This document shows, one piece after another, positions 55,616-64,000 of a stretch of DNA of 64,000 nt; the first letter of the stretch is position 1, and every line of letters starts with the position of its first letter. Under the pieces are notes generated by a model that saw only the letters and a program-made list of their open reading frames with translations, did no database searches and had not been told where the DNA came from. The stretch comes from Winogradskyella ouciana (GTDB lineage Bacteria > Bacteroidota > Bacteroidia > Flavobacteriales > Flavobacteriaceae). The DNA is taken from contig NZ_WJYA01000008.1 of NCBI RefSeq assembly GCF_009709615.1, positions 62,001 through 126,000 on the forward strand, written 5' to 3'. Both the position numbers and the translations under genes were made by a program.

Positions 55616-56329
55616 TTACTTTCTACGACGTTGGTTCTTGTTTCCACCACGTCCACCTTTTCCTTTTTGCTTAGAAAGACCTACTAATGGAGAAAGTTCT
55701 CTTTTTCCATATACTTCACCTTTCATAATCCACACTTTTACACCTAATCTACCATAAGTAGTATGTGCTTCAACAAGAGCATAATCAATATCAGCTCTAA
55801 ATGTAGATAACGGAATACGTCCTTCTTTATAGTGCTCAGAACGTGCCATTTCAGCACCGTTTAAACGACCACTAATTTGAATTTTGATTCCTTCAGCATT
55901 CATACGCATTGCTGCAGCGATAGCCATTTTTATTGCACGTCTGTATGAGATTCGACTTTCAATTTGACGAGCAACACTTGCCGCTACTAAATGTGCATCT
56001 AGTTCAGGTCTTTTAATTTCAAAGATGTTCAACTGAACCTCTTTACCAGTAATCTTTTTAAGCTCTTCTTTTAACTTATCTACCTCTTGACCACCTTTAC
56101 CGATAATAATACCAGGTCTAGCAGTAGTGATAGTAACGGTTACAAGTTTAAGCGTACGCTCAATAATTACTCTACTCACACTAGCTTTAGATAAACGAGC
56201 ATGGATATACTTACGGATTTTATCGTCCTCAGCAAGTTTATCTCCATAATCATTTCCGCCATACCAGTTAGATTCCCATCCTCTGATAATACCTAAGCGA
56301 TTTCCGATTGGATTTGTCTTTTGTCCCAT
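55616..56329 (-). CDS. rpsC: 30S ribosomal protein uS3
   Basis: uS3 lines the mRNA entry channel and unwinds mRNA. The 237-residue protein has the N-terminal [24 protein letters not shown], the KH domain with [22 protein letters not shown], and the C-terminal [27 protein letters not shown] with a Gly/Arg-rich tail ([16 protein letters not shown]). It lies between rplV and rplP. Confidence 0.98.
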   Translation of the reverse strand: MGQKTNPIGNRLGIIRGWESNWYGGNDYGDKLAEDDKIRKYIHARLSKASVSRVIIERTLKLVTVTITTARPGIIIGKGGQEVDKLKEELKKITGKEVQLNIFEIKRPELDAHLVAASVARQIESRISYRRAIKMAIAAAMRMNAEGIKIQISGRLNGAEMARSEHYKEGRIPLSTFRADIDYALVEAHTTYGRLGVKVWIMKGEVYGKRELSPLVGLSKQKGKGGRGGNKNQRRRK

Positions 56330-56338
56330 ATCTCTATC

Positions 56339-56746
56339 TTAGCTTTGTGTTTTATTTAATGCATCTACAACCACTGTTACGTGATTAGAACGCTTTCTAA
56401 TTCTATGTGCTCTACCTTGAGGTGCAGGGCGTAATCTCTTTAACATAGATCCACCATCTACTCTAATCTCTTTGATAAATAGATTAGCTTCCTCAACATC
56501 AGCATCTTCGTTTTTAGCTTGCCAGTTTGCAATTGCAGACATAACCAATTTCTCTAAACGACGAGACGCTTCTTTTGGGCTAAATCTAAGAATCTGAAGA
56601 GCTTTCTCAGCCTTTTCACCCCTTACTAAATCCGCAACTAAGCGCATTTTTCTTGGAGATGTAGGACAGTTATTTAGCTTAGCAAAAGCAATCTGCTTCT
56701 TTTCAGCCTTAATAGCTTCCGCCATTTGTTTTTTACGACTTCCCAT
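56339..56746 (-). CDS. rplV: 50S ribosomal protein uL22
   Basis: uL22 lines the exit tunnel; its loop is a macrolide-resistance site in other species. The 135-residue protein has a basic N-terminus, [30 protein letters not shown], and the tunnel-loop segment [28 protein letters not shown]. It lies between rpsS and rpsC. Confidence 0.98.
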   Translation of the reverse strand: MGSRKKQMAEAIKAEKKQIAFAKLNNCPTSPRKMRLVADLVRGEKAEKALQILRFSPKEASRRLEKLVMSAIANWQAKNEDADVEEANLFIKEIRVDGGSMLKRLRPAPQGRAHRIRKRSNHVTVVVDALNKTQS

Positions 56747-56751
56747 GATTC

Positions 56752-57030
56752 TTATTTTTTACCTTTATTCTTAGCACCTGCATGACCTCTAAAAGATCTT
56801 GTTGGTGAAAATTCTCCTAATTTGTGACCTACCATATTCTCAGTAACATAAACCGGAACAAATTGACGACCATTGTGAACTGCAATTGTCTGACCAACGA
56901 AATCTGGAGAAATCATTGATGCTCTAGACCAAGTCTTAATTACCGTCTTTTTGTTTGAAGCTACATTTTCTGCAACTTTCTTCTCTAATTTATAGTGGAT
57001 ATAAGGTCCTTTTTTTAATGAACGTGCCAT
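56752..57030 (-). CDS. rpsS: 30S ribosomal protein uS19
   Basis: uS19 contacts tRNA with uS13. The 92-residue protein has [76 protein letters not shown] and a basic end. It lies between rplB and rplV. Confidence 0.98.
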   Translation of the reverse strand: MARSLKKGPYIHYKLEKKVAENVASNKKTVIKTWSRASMISPDFVGQTIAVHNGRQFVPVYVTENMVGHKLGEFSPTRSFRGHAGAKNKGKK

Positions 57031-57040
57031 ACTATCTTAA

Positions 57041-57868
57041 TTATTTCTTTCTACGTTCTACAATATACTTGTTACTCGCTTTCGTTCTAGAACGCGTTCT
57101 ATAACCCTTAGCAGGAATACCGTTTCTAGATCTTGGGTGCCCACCTGAAGACTTACCTTCACCACCACCCATTGGGTGATCCACTGGATTCATTACTACT
57201 GGTCTTGTACGTGGACGTCTTCCTAACCATCTGCTTCTACCTGCTTTACCAGATACTAACAATTGATGATCTGAGTTAGAAATAACACCTATTGTAGCCA
57301 TACACGTTGCTAATACCATTCTAGTTTCACCAGATGGTAATTTAATCGTAGCAAACTTACCATCTCTTGCCATTAACTGAGCAAAAGCACCAGCACTACG
57401 TGCCATAACAGCACCTTTACCTGGACGTAACTCTATACAAGAAATAATAGTACCTAGAGGTATTTCACTTAATGGCATTGCGTTTCCAATTTCTGGAGCA
57501 ACACCACTTTCACCAGACACAACATTCTGTCCTACTTTTAAACCATTCTGTGCGATGATGTATCTTTTCTCACCATCTTGATAGTTTAACAAAGCAATAA
57601 ATGCTGTTCTGTTTGGATCGTACTCTATTGATTTAACCTCACCTGGAATTCCAGTTTTGTTACGTTTAAAATCAATAATACGATACTTCTTCTTATGACC
57701 ACCACCTTTATAGCGCATGGTCATTTTTCCTTGACTGTTTCTACCACCAGATCTCTTTTTCGGAGCAAGCAAGCTTTTCTCCGGCTTATCAGTAGTGATG
57801 GCGTCAAATCCATTTACTACTCTAAATCGCTGAGCTGATGTGATCGGTTTTAATTTTCTTACTGACAT
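57041..57868 (-). CDS. rplB: 50S ribosomal protein uL2
   Basis: uL2 is an essential peptidyl-transferase-area protein. The 275-residue protein has [44 protein letters not shown], and the C-terminal active region [27 protein letters not shown] with the conserved His. It lies between rplW and rpsS. Confidence 0.98.
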   Translation of the reverse strand: MSVRKLKPITSAQRFRVVNGFDAITTDKPEKSLLAPKKRSGGRNSQGKMTMRYKGGGHKKKYRIIDFKRNKTGIPGEVKSIEYDPNRTAFIALLNYQDGEKRYIIAQNGLKVGQNVVSGESGVAPEIGNAMPLSEIPLGTIISCIELRPGKGAVMARSAGAFAQLMARDGKFATIKLPSGETRMVLATCMATIGVISNSDHQLLVSGKAGRSRWLGRRPRTRPVVMNPVDHPMGGGEGKSSGGHPRSRNGIPAKGYRTRSRTKASNKYIVERRKK

Positions 57869-57876
57869 AAGTCTAA

Positions 57877-58167
57877 TTACATATTAGCATATAAATCTAT
57901 TGTCTCACCTTCCGCCAGTTGTACAATTGCCTTTTTAACAGCATTTGTTTTACCATGTTGAATCCCCGTTTTTGTAAAACGAGTCCTTCTATCTGGACGG
58001 ACATTTATCGTACGAACTTTTTCAACAGAAACACCATAAGCAGCTTCTACCGCTTTTTTGATTTCTACCTTGTTCGCCTTTGTATTCACTTCAAACGCGT
58101 AAGCGTTAAGCACCTCGCTTTGCATGGTTGCTTTTTCTGTAATGATAGGTTTAATTAAGATACTCAC
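57877..58167 (-). CDS. rplW: 50S ribosomal protein uL23
   Basis: uL23 is the tunnel-exit docking site for trigger factor and SRP. The 96-residue protein has [56 protein letters not shown] and the C-terminal [18 protein letters not shown]. It lies between rplD and rplB. Confidence 0.97.
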   Translation of the reverse strand: MSILIKPIITEKATMQSEVLNAYAFEVNTKANKVEIKKAVEAAYGVSVEKVRTINVRPDRRTRFTKTGIQHGKTNAVKKAIVQLAEGETIDLYANM

Positions 58168-58173
58168 TGTGTT

Positions 58174-58803
58174 TTATTTACTTAAATTCGATTCAATTCC
58201 TTCTAACGCACCTTCTAAAACAACAACTTTATTAGCGTTCATTATTTTATAAGTACTTAATTCTGAGCTAGTTATAACTTCAGAGCCTTTCAAATTGCGC
58301 GACGACAAATATACGTTATTATTTGAGTCACCCAACACAAATAGAGATTTTTTGTTGTCTATCTCTAATGCTTTCAATACATCAACGAAATTTTTAGTCT
58401 TTGGAGCATCGAAGTTAAAATCTTCTAATACTACTATTGACTTATCATTTGCCTTGATGCTTAATGCAGATTTACGTGCTAATCGCTTTACGTTTTTATT
58501 AAGCTTAAAACCGTAATTTCTTGGTCTTGGACCAAACATACGACCACCGCCTTTAAACAGACCAGACTTTATAGAACCAGCACGAGCTGTACCTGTTCCT
58601 TTTTGTTTTTTGATCTTACGCGTACTTCCAGTAATTTCTGCTCTTTCTTTAGCCTTATGCGTACCTTGTCTTTGATTTGCTAAGTATTGCTTAACATCTA
58701 AATAGACAGCGTGGTTATTAGGCTCTATAGCGAATACGTCTTTAGAAAGCTCAGCTTTTCTTCCCGTATCTTTTCCGTTTATATCTAAAACTGCTACCTT
58801 CAT
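58174..58803 (-). CDS. rplD: 50S ribosomal protein uL4
   Basis: uL4 lines the exit tunnel and in E. coli represses the S10 operon. The 209-residue protein has LAN-type basic segments, the tunnel-loop region [52 protein letters not shown], and LRK-like C-terminal [14 protein letters not shown] globular residues. Its ATG overlaps the rplC TAA by one base (TAATG), implying coupled translation. Confidence 0.97.
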   Translation of the reverse strand: MKVAVLDINGKDTGRKAELSKDVFAIEPNNHAVYLDVKQYLANQRQGTHKAKERAEITGSTRKIKKQKGTGTARAGSIKSGLFKGGGRMFGPRPRNYGFKLNKNVKRLARKSALSIKANDKSIVVLEDFNFDAPKTKNFVDVLKALEIDNKKSLFVLGDSNNNVYLSSRNLKGSEVITSSELSTYKIMNANKVVVLEGALEGIESNLSK

Positions 58804-59420
58804 TACTTCTCAATAATTACATAAGAGTTTTTGTGACCAGGAACACATCCCTTAACAACAAGTAAGTTCTTTTCTGGAACTACCTTATAAACTCTTAAAT
58901 TTTGAACTTTAACTGTTTCACCACCCATTCTTCCGGCCATCTTCATTCCTTTGAATACTCTCGCAGGATATGAAGCTGCACCAATAGAACCTGGAGCTCT
59001 TAAACGGTTGTGCTGACCATGCGTTGCTTGACCTACACCACCGAATCCGTGACGTTTTACTACACCTTGAAAACCTTTACCTTTTGAAGTTCCGGAAACA
59101 TCCACAAACTCACCTTCGATAAACTGCTCTACAGTGATAGCATCACCTAATTTGTACTCCTCATCAAAACCATTAAATTCTACGACTTTGCGTTTAACAG
59201 AAGTACCCGCTTTCTTAGCATGCCCTTGAGCTGCTTTTGTAGCGCTTTTTTCTGTCGCGTCATCGAAACCTAATTGAAGTGCATTATAACCATCCACTTC
59301 TTCAGTTCTGACTTGGGTAACGATACATGGCCCAGCTTCGATTACTGTACATGGAATGTTCTTTCCATTTTCGTCGAAGATGCTGGTCATACCGATTTTT
59401 TTTCCAATTAACCCAGACAT
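58803..59420 (-). CDS. rplC: 50S ribosomal protein uL3
   Basis: uL3 starts large-subunit assembly and reaches the peptidyl-transferase centre. The 205-residue protein has [77 protein letters not shown] and [25 protein letters not shown] 193-base gap with a hairpin and repeats separates it from rpsJ. Confidence 0.98.
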   Translation of the reverse strand: MSGLIGKKIGMTSIFDENGKNIPCTVIEAGPCIVTQVRTEEVDGYNALQLGFDDATEKSATKAAQGHAKKAGTSVKRKVVEFNGFDEEYKLGDAITVEQFIEGEFVDVSGTSKGKGFQGVVKRHGFGGVGQATHGQHNRLRAPGSIGAASYPARVFKGMKMAGRMGGETVKVQNLRVYKVVPEKNLLVVKGCVPGHKNSYVIIEK

Positions 59421-59426
59421 TTTAAT

Positions 59427-59460
59427 TTACGATTTACGATTGTTGATTCACGATTTCTCG
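59427..59460. repeat. GATTTACGA repeat in the rplC leader
   Basis: GATTTACGA occurs at 59431-59439, with degenerate neighbours (TTACGA, GATTCACGA). It matches the words found between rpoA and rplQ. Confidence 0.5.
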
Positions 59461-59500
59461 ATTTATCTTCAATCAATTATTAATTTACTTATTTAAATAT

Positions 59501-59532
59501 TTCAAGGCTGAAAAATACGTTTCAGCCTTGAA
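59501..59532. repeat. 13-bp perfect hairpin between rpsJ and rplC
   Basis: TTCAAGGCTGAAA and TTTCAGCCTTGAA form a perfect 13-bp stem around a six-base loop. On the minus strand no strong T-run follows; on the plus strand TATTTTTT follows. It could be an attenuator or r-protein target within the S10 transcript, or an oppositely oriented terminator. Confidence 0.65.
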
Positions 59533-59578
59533 TTGTATTTTTTACCGTTTTTCCTTCGCTCGCAGCTCCGGACATGTT

Positions 59579-59606
59579 CACTTCGACATCGCTGAGCGAC
59601 CGAAGT
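59579..59606. repeat. CTTCGAC..GCTGAG repeat in the rpsJ-rplC gap
   Basis: CACTTCGACATCGCTGAGCG followed by ACCGAAGT is the third copy of the repeat seen in argS and, degraded, before carA. ACTTCG and CGAAGT at its ends are inverted. Confidence 0.6.
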
Positions 59607-59613
59607 TTCATAA

Positions 59614-59919
59614 TTACACCTTAATCTCTACTTCAACTCCGCTTGGTAATTCAAGTTTCATTAAAGCATCAATTGTCTTAGAAGAAGAAGAGTAAATATC
59701 TAATAATCTCTTGTAAGAGCTTAATTGAAATTGTTCTCTAGACTTCTTGTTAACGTGAGGTGAACGTAACACAGTGAAAATTTTCTTGTGTGTTGGTAAA
59801 GGAATTGGTCCTGTTACAACTGCACCTGTGTTTTTTACTGTTTTTACAATCTTATCAGCAGACTTGTCAACTAAATTATGATCGTAAGACTTTAATTTTA
59901 TTCTAATTTTCTGACTCAT
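59614..59919 (-). CDS. rpsJ: 30S ribosomal protein uS10
   Basis: uS10 joins 30S assembly and, as NusE, transcription antitermination. The 101-residue protein has [64 protein letters not shown] and a C-terminal [12 protein letters not shown]. It follows fusA by 12 bases, with no tuf gene between, as is common in Bacteroidota. Confidence 0.98.
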   Translation of the reverse strand: MSQKIRIKLKSYDHNLVDKSADKIVKTVKNTGAVVTGPIPLPTHKKIFTVLRSPHVNKKSREQFQLSSYKRLLDIYSSSSKTIDALMKLELPSGVEVEIKV

Positions 59920-59931
59920 TTTCTTTTAGTT

Positions 59932-62061
59932 TTAAGCTTCTACGCCTTTTGCTGCTTTGATTACTTCTTCTGATATATTAGATGGTGTCTCAGCATAGTG
60001 AGAGAATTCCATTGTTGATGTTGCTCTACCTGAAGACAGTGTTCTCAACGTAGTAACATAACCAAACATTTCAGATAATGGAACAGTAGCTTTTACGGTT
60101 TTTGCACCAGCTCTATCACCCATATCACTTACTTGTCCTCTTCTTCTATTTAAATCACCAACGATATCACCCATGTTTTCTTCTGGTGTAATTACTTCCA
60201 ATTTCATAATTGGCTCCATAATTACAGCCTTAGCAGCTTTTGCAGCATTCTTAAATCCTAACTTAGCAGCTAATTCGAATGATAATTGATCAGAATCCAC
60301 ATCGTGATAAGAACCATCAGTCAACGTAACTTTCATAGCATCTACTTCATAACCCGCTAACGGACCATTTACCATAGCTTGCTTAAATCCTTTTTCAATT
60401 GAAGGGATAAATTCTTTAGGAACGTTACCACCTTTAATTTCAGAAACGAATTCTAAACCTACTTTACCTTCTTCAGCTGGCTCAAGTGTAAATACGATAT
60501 CTGCGAATTTACCACGACCACCAGATTGCTTCTTGTACACTTCTCTATGTTGTGCAACTCTAGTAATAGCTTCTTTATACTCAACTTGTGGCTGACCTTG
60601 GTTAACCTCAACTTTGAACTCACGTCTTAAACGATCTACAATAATATCCAAGTGAAGCTCACCCATACCAGAAATAATTGTCTGACCTGAAGCTTCATCG
60701 GTTCTAACCGTAAATGTTGGATCCTCTTCAGCAAGCTTACCTAAAGCCATACCTAACTTATCAACATCTGCTTTAGTCTTAGGCTCAACCGCAATACCAA
60801 TTACTGGATCTGGGAAGTCCATAGATTCTAAAACGATAGGATGTTTTTCATCAGACATGGTATCACCAGTCTTAATGTCTTTAAATCCTACTGCAGCTCC
60901 AATATCTCCAGCTTCGATAAAATCGATAGCATTTTGCTTATTTGAGTGCATTTGATAGATACGAGAGATACGCTCTTTTTTACCTGAACGGTTGTTCAAA
61001 ATATAAGAACCTGCATCCAAACGACCAGAGTAAGCTCTAAAGAACGCTAAACGTCCTACGAAAGGATCTGTAGCAATCTTAAATGCTAAAGCAGCAAATG
61101 GCTCCTTTACATCTGGCCTACGAATTTCTTCTTTTTCAGTATCTGGGTTTACACCAACAATACCTTCCTTATCTACTGGAGAAGGCAAGTAACGACATAC
61201 AGCATCTAATAAGAACTGTACACCTTTGTTTTTAAATGCAGAACCACAAATCATTGGAATGATAGACATATCCATTACAGCAGCTCTAAGTGCAGCGTGC
61301 ACCTCGTCTTCTGTAATAGAATCTTCATCCTCCATATATTTTTCTAACAGATTCTCATCATAAGCAGCAACTTCTTCAATAAGTTTACCTCTTAATTCTG
61401 CAGCTTCTGCTTTTAATTCTTCAGGAATATCGATAACATCAAACGTTGCTCCTTGTGTTTCATCATGCCAAACAATAGCACGGTTCTTCACCAAGTCCAC
61501 AATACCTTTAAAATCGATTTCGTCACCAATGTTCATTACAATTGGCACAGCATTAGACCCTAACATGTCCTTAACCTGTTGGCAAACTGCCATAAAGTTA
61601 GATCCTTGACGGTCCATTTTGTTTACGAAACCAATACGAGGTACTTTATAATTGTCAGCAAGTCTCCAGTTAGTTTCAGATTGTGGCTCAACACCATCAA
61701 CCGCACTAAATAAGAATACCAAACCATCTAATACACGTAATGATCTATTTACCTCAACGGTAAAATCAACGTGACCAGGAGTATCGATAATGTTAAAGTG
61801 GTAATCCTTAGTTTCAGGTAATGGTTGTGCATTTTCCATAGGGAACTTCCATGTACAAGTTGTAGCAGCAGAAGTAATTGTAATACCTCTTTCTTGCTCT
61901 TGCTCCATCCAGTCCATAGTAGCCGCTCCATCATGTACTTCACCAATTTTGTGAGATACACCTGTATAATAAAGGATACGCTCTGTAGTTGTAGTTTTAC
62001 CAGCATCAATATGTGCGGCAATACCTATATTTCTTGTATATTTTAAATCTCTTTGTGCCAT
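59932..62061 (-). CDS. fusA: elongation factor G
   Basis: EF-G drives translocation and, with RRF, ribosome recycling. The 709-residue protein has the G domain with AHIDAGKTT (P-loop, 16-24), [20 protein letters not shown] and NKMD, then domains II-V including [15 protein letters not shown] and MELE-type [31 protein letters not shown]. It lies between rpsG (five bases away) and rpsJ. Confidence 0.98.
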   Translation of the reverse strand: MAQRDLKYTRNIGIAAHIDAGKTTTTERILYYTGVSHKIGEVHDGAATMDWMEQEQERGITITSAATTCTWKFPMENAQPLPETKDYHFNIIDTPGHVDFTVEVNRSLRVLDGLVFLFSAVDGVEPQSETNWRLADNYKVPRIGFVNKMDRQGSNFMAVCQQVKDMLGSNAVPIVMNIGDEIDFKGIVDLVKNRAIVWHDETQGATFDVIDIPEELKAEAAELRGKLIEEVAAYDENLLEKYMEDEDSITEDEVHAALRAAVMDMSIIPMICGSAFKNKGVQFLLDAVCRYLPSPVDKEGIVGVNPDTEKEEIRRPDVKEPFAALAFKIATDPFVGRLAFFRAYSGRLDAGSYILNNRSGKKERISRIYQMHSNKQNAIDFIEAGDIGAAVGFKDIKTGDTMSDEKHPIVLESMDFPDPVIGIAVEPKTKADVDKLGMALGKLAEEDPTFTVRTDEASGQTIISGMGELHLDIIVDRLRREFKVEVNQGQPQVEYKEAITRVAQHREVYKKQSGGRGKFADIVFTLEPAEEGKVGLEFVSEIKGGNVPKEFIPSIEKGFKQAMVNGPLAGYEVDAMKVTLTDGSYHDVDSDQLSFELAAKLGFKNAAKAAKAVIMEPIMKLEVITPEENMGDIVGDLNRRRGQVSDMGDRAGAKTVKATVPLSEMFGYVTTLRTLSSGRATSTMEFSHYAETPSNISEEVIKAAKGVEA

Positions 62062-62066
62062 TCTAA

Positions 62067-62543
62067 TTAAAATCTAAAGTGTGAGAATGCTTTATTTGCT
62101 TCAGCCATTTTGTGAGTATCTACTCTTTTCTTAACGGCCGCACCTTCTTCTTTAGCAGCAGCTAATACTTCTGAAGCTAAACGTTGTGCCATAGATTTTT
62201 CGTTTCTTTTACGTGCGTAGCTAATTAACCACTTCATCGCAGTAGAAACTTTACGATCTGGACGAATCTGCATTGGAATTTGGAATGTTGCACCACCAAC
62301 ACGACGGCTACGTACTTCTACGTGAGGCATCACATTAGATAACGCTTCTTTCCAAATCTCTAAAGCTGTTTTTTCGTCGTCATTCTTTTTCTCCTCAACA
62401 ATATCAATTGCATCGTAGAATACTTTAAAAGCTACAGACTTTTTACCGTCCCACATCATCATGTTAACAAAACGCGTCACTAACTGATCGTTGAATCTTG
62501 GGTCTGGTAAAAGCGGTCTCTTTTTTGCTGCTCTTTTTCTCAT
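62067..62543 (-). CDS. rpsG: 30S ribosomal protein uS7
   Basis: uS7 is the 3' major-domain assembly protein and in E. coli represses the str operon. The 158-residue protein has [51 protein letters not shown] and [37 protein letters not shown]. It lies between rpsL and fusA. Confidence 0.98.
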   Translation of the reverse strand: MRKRAAKKRPLLPDPRFNDQLVTRFVNMMMWDGKKSVAFKVFYDAIDIVEEKKNDDEKTALEIWKEALSNVMPHVEVRSRRVGGATFQIPMQIRPDRKVSTAMKWLISYARKRNEKSMAQRLASEVLAAAKEEGAAVKKRVDTHKMAEANKAFSHFRF

Positions 62544-62565
62544 GTCTTCTTCTTAAAGTTTTAAA

Positions 62566-62940
62566 TTACTTCTTAGGGCGTTTTGCACCATACTTAGATC
62601 TACGTTGTGTGCGACCAGCAACACCTGCTGTATCTAATGCACCACGAACGATGTGATATCTAACTCCTGGTAAATCTTTTACCCTTCCACCTCTAACCAA
62701 TACTATCGAGTGCTCTTGTAGATTGTGACCTTCTCCACCGATGTATGCATTTACTTCGTTTCCGTTTGTTAAACGAACCCTTGCTACCTTACGCATTGCT
62801 GAGTTTGGTTTTTTAGGTGTCGTTGTATAAACACGAGTACATACACCACGTCTTTGAGGACACGAATCTAAAGCAGCCGATTTACTCTTCTTGGTTATTT
62901 TGGCTCTTCCTTTTCGTACTAATTGTGAAATTGTTGGCAT
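62566..62940 (-). CDS. rpsL: 30S ribosomal protein uS12
   Basis: uS12 sits at the decoding centre. The 124-residue protein begins [11 protein letters not shown] and has PKKPNSA at 42-48 and [13 protein letters not shown] at 84-96. The residues corresponding to E. coli Lys43 and Lys88, common streptomycin-resistance sites, are unmutated, so no resistance change is visible there. It is the first gene of the ribosomal cluster and has a strong promoter and a leader hairpin upstream. Confidence 0.98.
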   Translation of the reverse strand: MPTISQLVRKGRAKITKKSKSAALDSCPQRRGVCTRVYTTTPKKPNSAMRKVARVRLTNGNEVNAYIGGEGHNLQEHSIVLVRGGRVKDLPGVRYHIVRGALDTAGVAGRTQRRSKYGAKRPKK

Positions 62941-62966
62941 ATATTTCTATATAATAATTTATTGAA

Positions 62967-62982
62967 CCCTCACTTTTGAGGG
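62967..62982. repeat. rpsL leader hairpin
   Basis: CCCTCA and TGAGGG form a six-base-pair stem around CTTT immediately downstream of the rpsL -7 box. It lies at or near the transcript's 5' end and could influence stability or r-protein control. Confidence 0.5.
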
Positions 62983-62985
62983 CTG

Positions 62986-63016
62986 CAAAGGTAGAAATAT
63001 ATATTTATAATTCAAA
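62986..63016 (-). promoter_or_regulatory. promoter of the str-S10-spc-alpha cluster
   Basis: On the minus strand TTTG, 19 bases, then TACCTTTG matches the Bacteroidota -33 and -7 elements with the expected spacing, 45 bases before the rpsL ATG. It is the clearest housekeeping promoter in the window. Confidence 0.8.
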
Positions 63017-63128
63017 CACTTGAGAATTTATTTTTCAAAGAAATATCACTATTCATTTTACACATATATAATATGGTCTATTTTTACGTTATCATTCCTA
63101 AGAAAAAAAAGACCTAGATAAATCTAAA

Positions 63129-64000
63129 ATGTTAAACATTCATCGTTCAATTTATGCGGCTTTAGCATTGGTTTATGCACTTCAGTTCAATGCCCAGACC
63201 TTGAACCTCGATGTGAGTGGTGAAGACAAAAACAAAACAGCCATTATCGATTCAATTGGGTATTCAACTTCTTTTTATAATTATAATGGTATTGAATCAG
63301 AACTAAACAGCCTAAAATACAGACTAACAAGATTGGGCTTTATTGATACCACCATTGATAGTATTATAAAACAAAATGATACTCTATTTAAAGCCAGTCT
63401 TTTTTTGGGAAACAAAATCAATAGAATAAGAATAGTTTACGATTCAAGTTTTAATGCTGAGTTATTAAACTTTATTAATCATACTAAAGATGAGAACTAT
63501 TTTGAACTAGATATTACAGAGCTCGAAAGTGCCCTAAACCAGTTAAATTCAAAAATCGCAGAGCAAGGCGATCCGTTTTCAACACTTCAATTAATTAATA
63601 TCTATAAACTCAATCCAGATTTAATTTCAGCGCAGTTAAAAATTGTCAACAACCAAAAAAGACGAATAGACAAGATCATTGTTAAAGGGTATGAGAAATT
63701 TCCACAATCATATATAAAGCGATTTATGAAACTAAGAACTGGGAAAACTTTCAATCTCAACGAAATCAAAGACAAAGTCGAACTCTTAGAAGATTTACGC
63801 TTTGCTAATAAAATTAAAGACCCAGAAGTTCTTTTTACTCAAGATTCAACAACACTCTATTTATATGTAGAAAAAAAGCAAACCAATAATTTTGATGGCT
63901 ACCTAGGTTTTGGCACCAACGAAAACACAAATAAAATTGAGTTTGATGGTTATCTAGATTTAAGACTCATTAATAATTTAAACTTTGGTGAAACCCTTAA
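63129..64000 (+). CDS. POTRA/Omp85-family outer-membrane protein, N-terminal part
   Basis: A plus-strand frame starts with ATG at 63129 and runs off the right edge after about 290 residues. It has a signal peptide (MLNIHRSIYAALALVYALQFNAQ). Residues about 90-230 include INRIRIVYDSSFN and RRIDKIIVKGYEKFPQSYIKRFMKLRTGKTFN, the beta-alpha-alpha-beta-beta pattern of POTRA domains, then ENTNKIEFDGYLDLRLINNLNFGET, the first barrel strands. This layout fits an Omp85/BamA/TamA- or ShlB-type transporter. Its exact type cannot be decided without the C-terminal barrel. It is divergent from rpsL. Confidence 0.75.
   Translation, partial: MLNIHRSIYAALALVYALQFNAQTLNLDVSGEDKNKTAIIDSIGYSTSFYNYNGIESELNSLKYRLTRLGFIDTTIDSIIKQNDTLFKASLFLGNKINRIRIVYDSSFNAELLNFINHTKDENYFELDITELESALNQLNSKIAEQGDPFSTLQLINIYKLNPDLISAQLKIVNNQKRRIDKIIVKGYEKFPQSYIKRFMKLRTGKTFNLNEIKDKVELLEDLRFANKIKDPEVLFTQDSTTLYLYVEKKQTNNFDGYLGFGTNENTNKIEFDGYLDLRLINNLNFGETL

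Overview
The window is chromosomal DNA from a member of the Bacteroidota, most likely a marine-type Flavobacteriaceae. The evidence is low G+C, housekeeping promoters of the TTTG / TAnnTTTG type, no Shine-Dalgarno pattern, many short lipoprotein signals, a FecI/FecR/TonB-receptor triplet, a PSD-CdsA-ACBP lipid operon, and the fused str-S10-spc-alpha ribosomal cluster without tuf. I see no insertion sequence, prophage, CRISPR array, tRNA or rRNA gene.

Layout. 1-7.5 kb: mostly plus-strand accessory and housekeeping genes (RidA-like lipoprotein fragment on the minus strand, HerA/DUF853 ATPase, lipoprotein, YitT transporter-like protein, cupin, alpha/beta hydrolase, exported acetolactate decarboxylase-like lipoprotein, rluF, secreted SnoaL-like protein, VOC protein). 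7.5-10.5 kb: minus-strand ffh-folD-TIGR02206. 10.7-16.9 kb: a cell-surface signalling locus made of a large acidic repeat lipoprotein, a divergent ECF sigma factor, a FecR anti-sigma factor and a TonB receptor with an STN signalling domain. 16.9-24.8 kb: DinB/YfiT protein, carboxypeptidase-regulatory-domain protein, AraC-type membrane regulator, argS, VOC protein, TPR histidine kinase. 24.9-32.6 kb: ctlX, M14 peptidase lipoprotein, and the glyoxylate shunt (aceB-aceA) with its divergent ScfR/RamB-type regulator. 32.7-41.1 kb: Nudix, pyrE, SRPBCC, birA, rsfS, ftsH, LUD protein, cdsA-psd-ACBP, second deiminase-family enzyme. 41.2-45.2 kb: carA, eno, gltA on the minus strand. 45.3-62.9 kb: the 32-gene ribosomal cluster on the minus strand, from rpsL to rplQ. 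63.1-64 kb: start of a POTRA/Omp85-type outer-membrane protein.

How it fits together. The strongest unexplained signal is in the FecI/FecR/TonB locus. The sequence GGTAGGA-N16-TGTT(A/T)TATA occurs twice with identical spacing, once upstream of fecR and once, on the opposite strand, upstream of the acidic lipoprotein. This suggests one ECF sigma factor drives both the receptor operon and a surface lipoprotein built from three kinds of repeats. The glyoxylate genes carry a perfect 14-bp palindrome over the aceB promoter, a candidate ScfR/RamB operator. The ribosomal cluster is punctuated by a terminator overlapping a promoter (rpsK/rpsD), a 13-bp perfect hairpin (rpsJ/rplC), and two near-identical leaders in front of rpsK and rpsM. 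A short CTTCGAC..GCTCAG-type repeat occurs in two intergenic gaps and inside the argS coding sequence.
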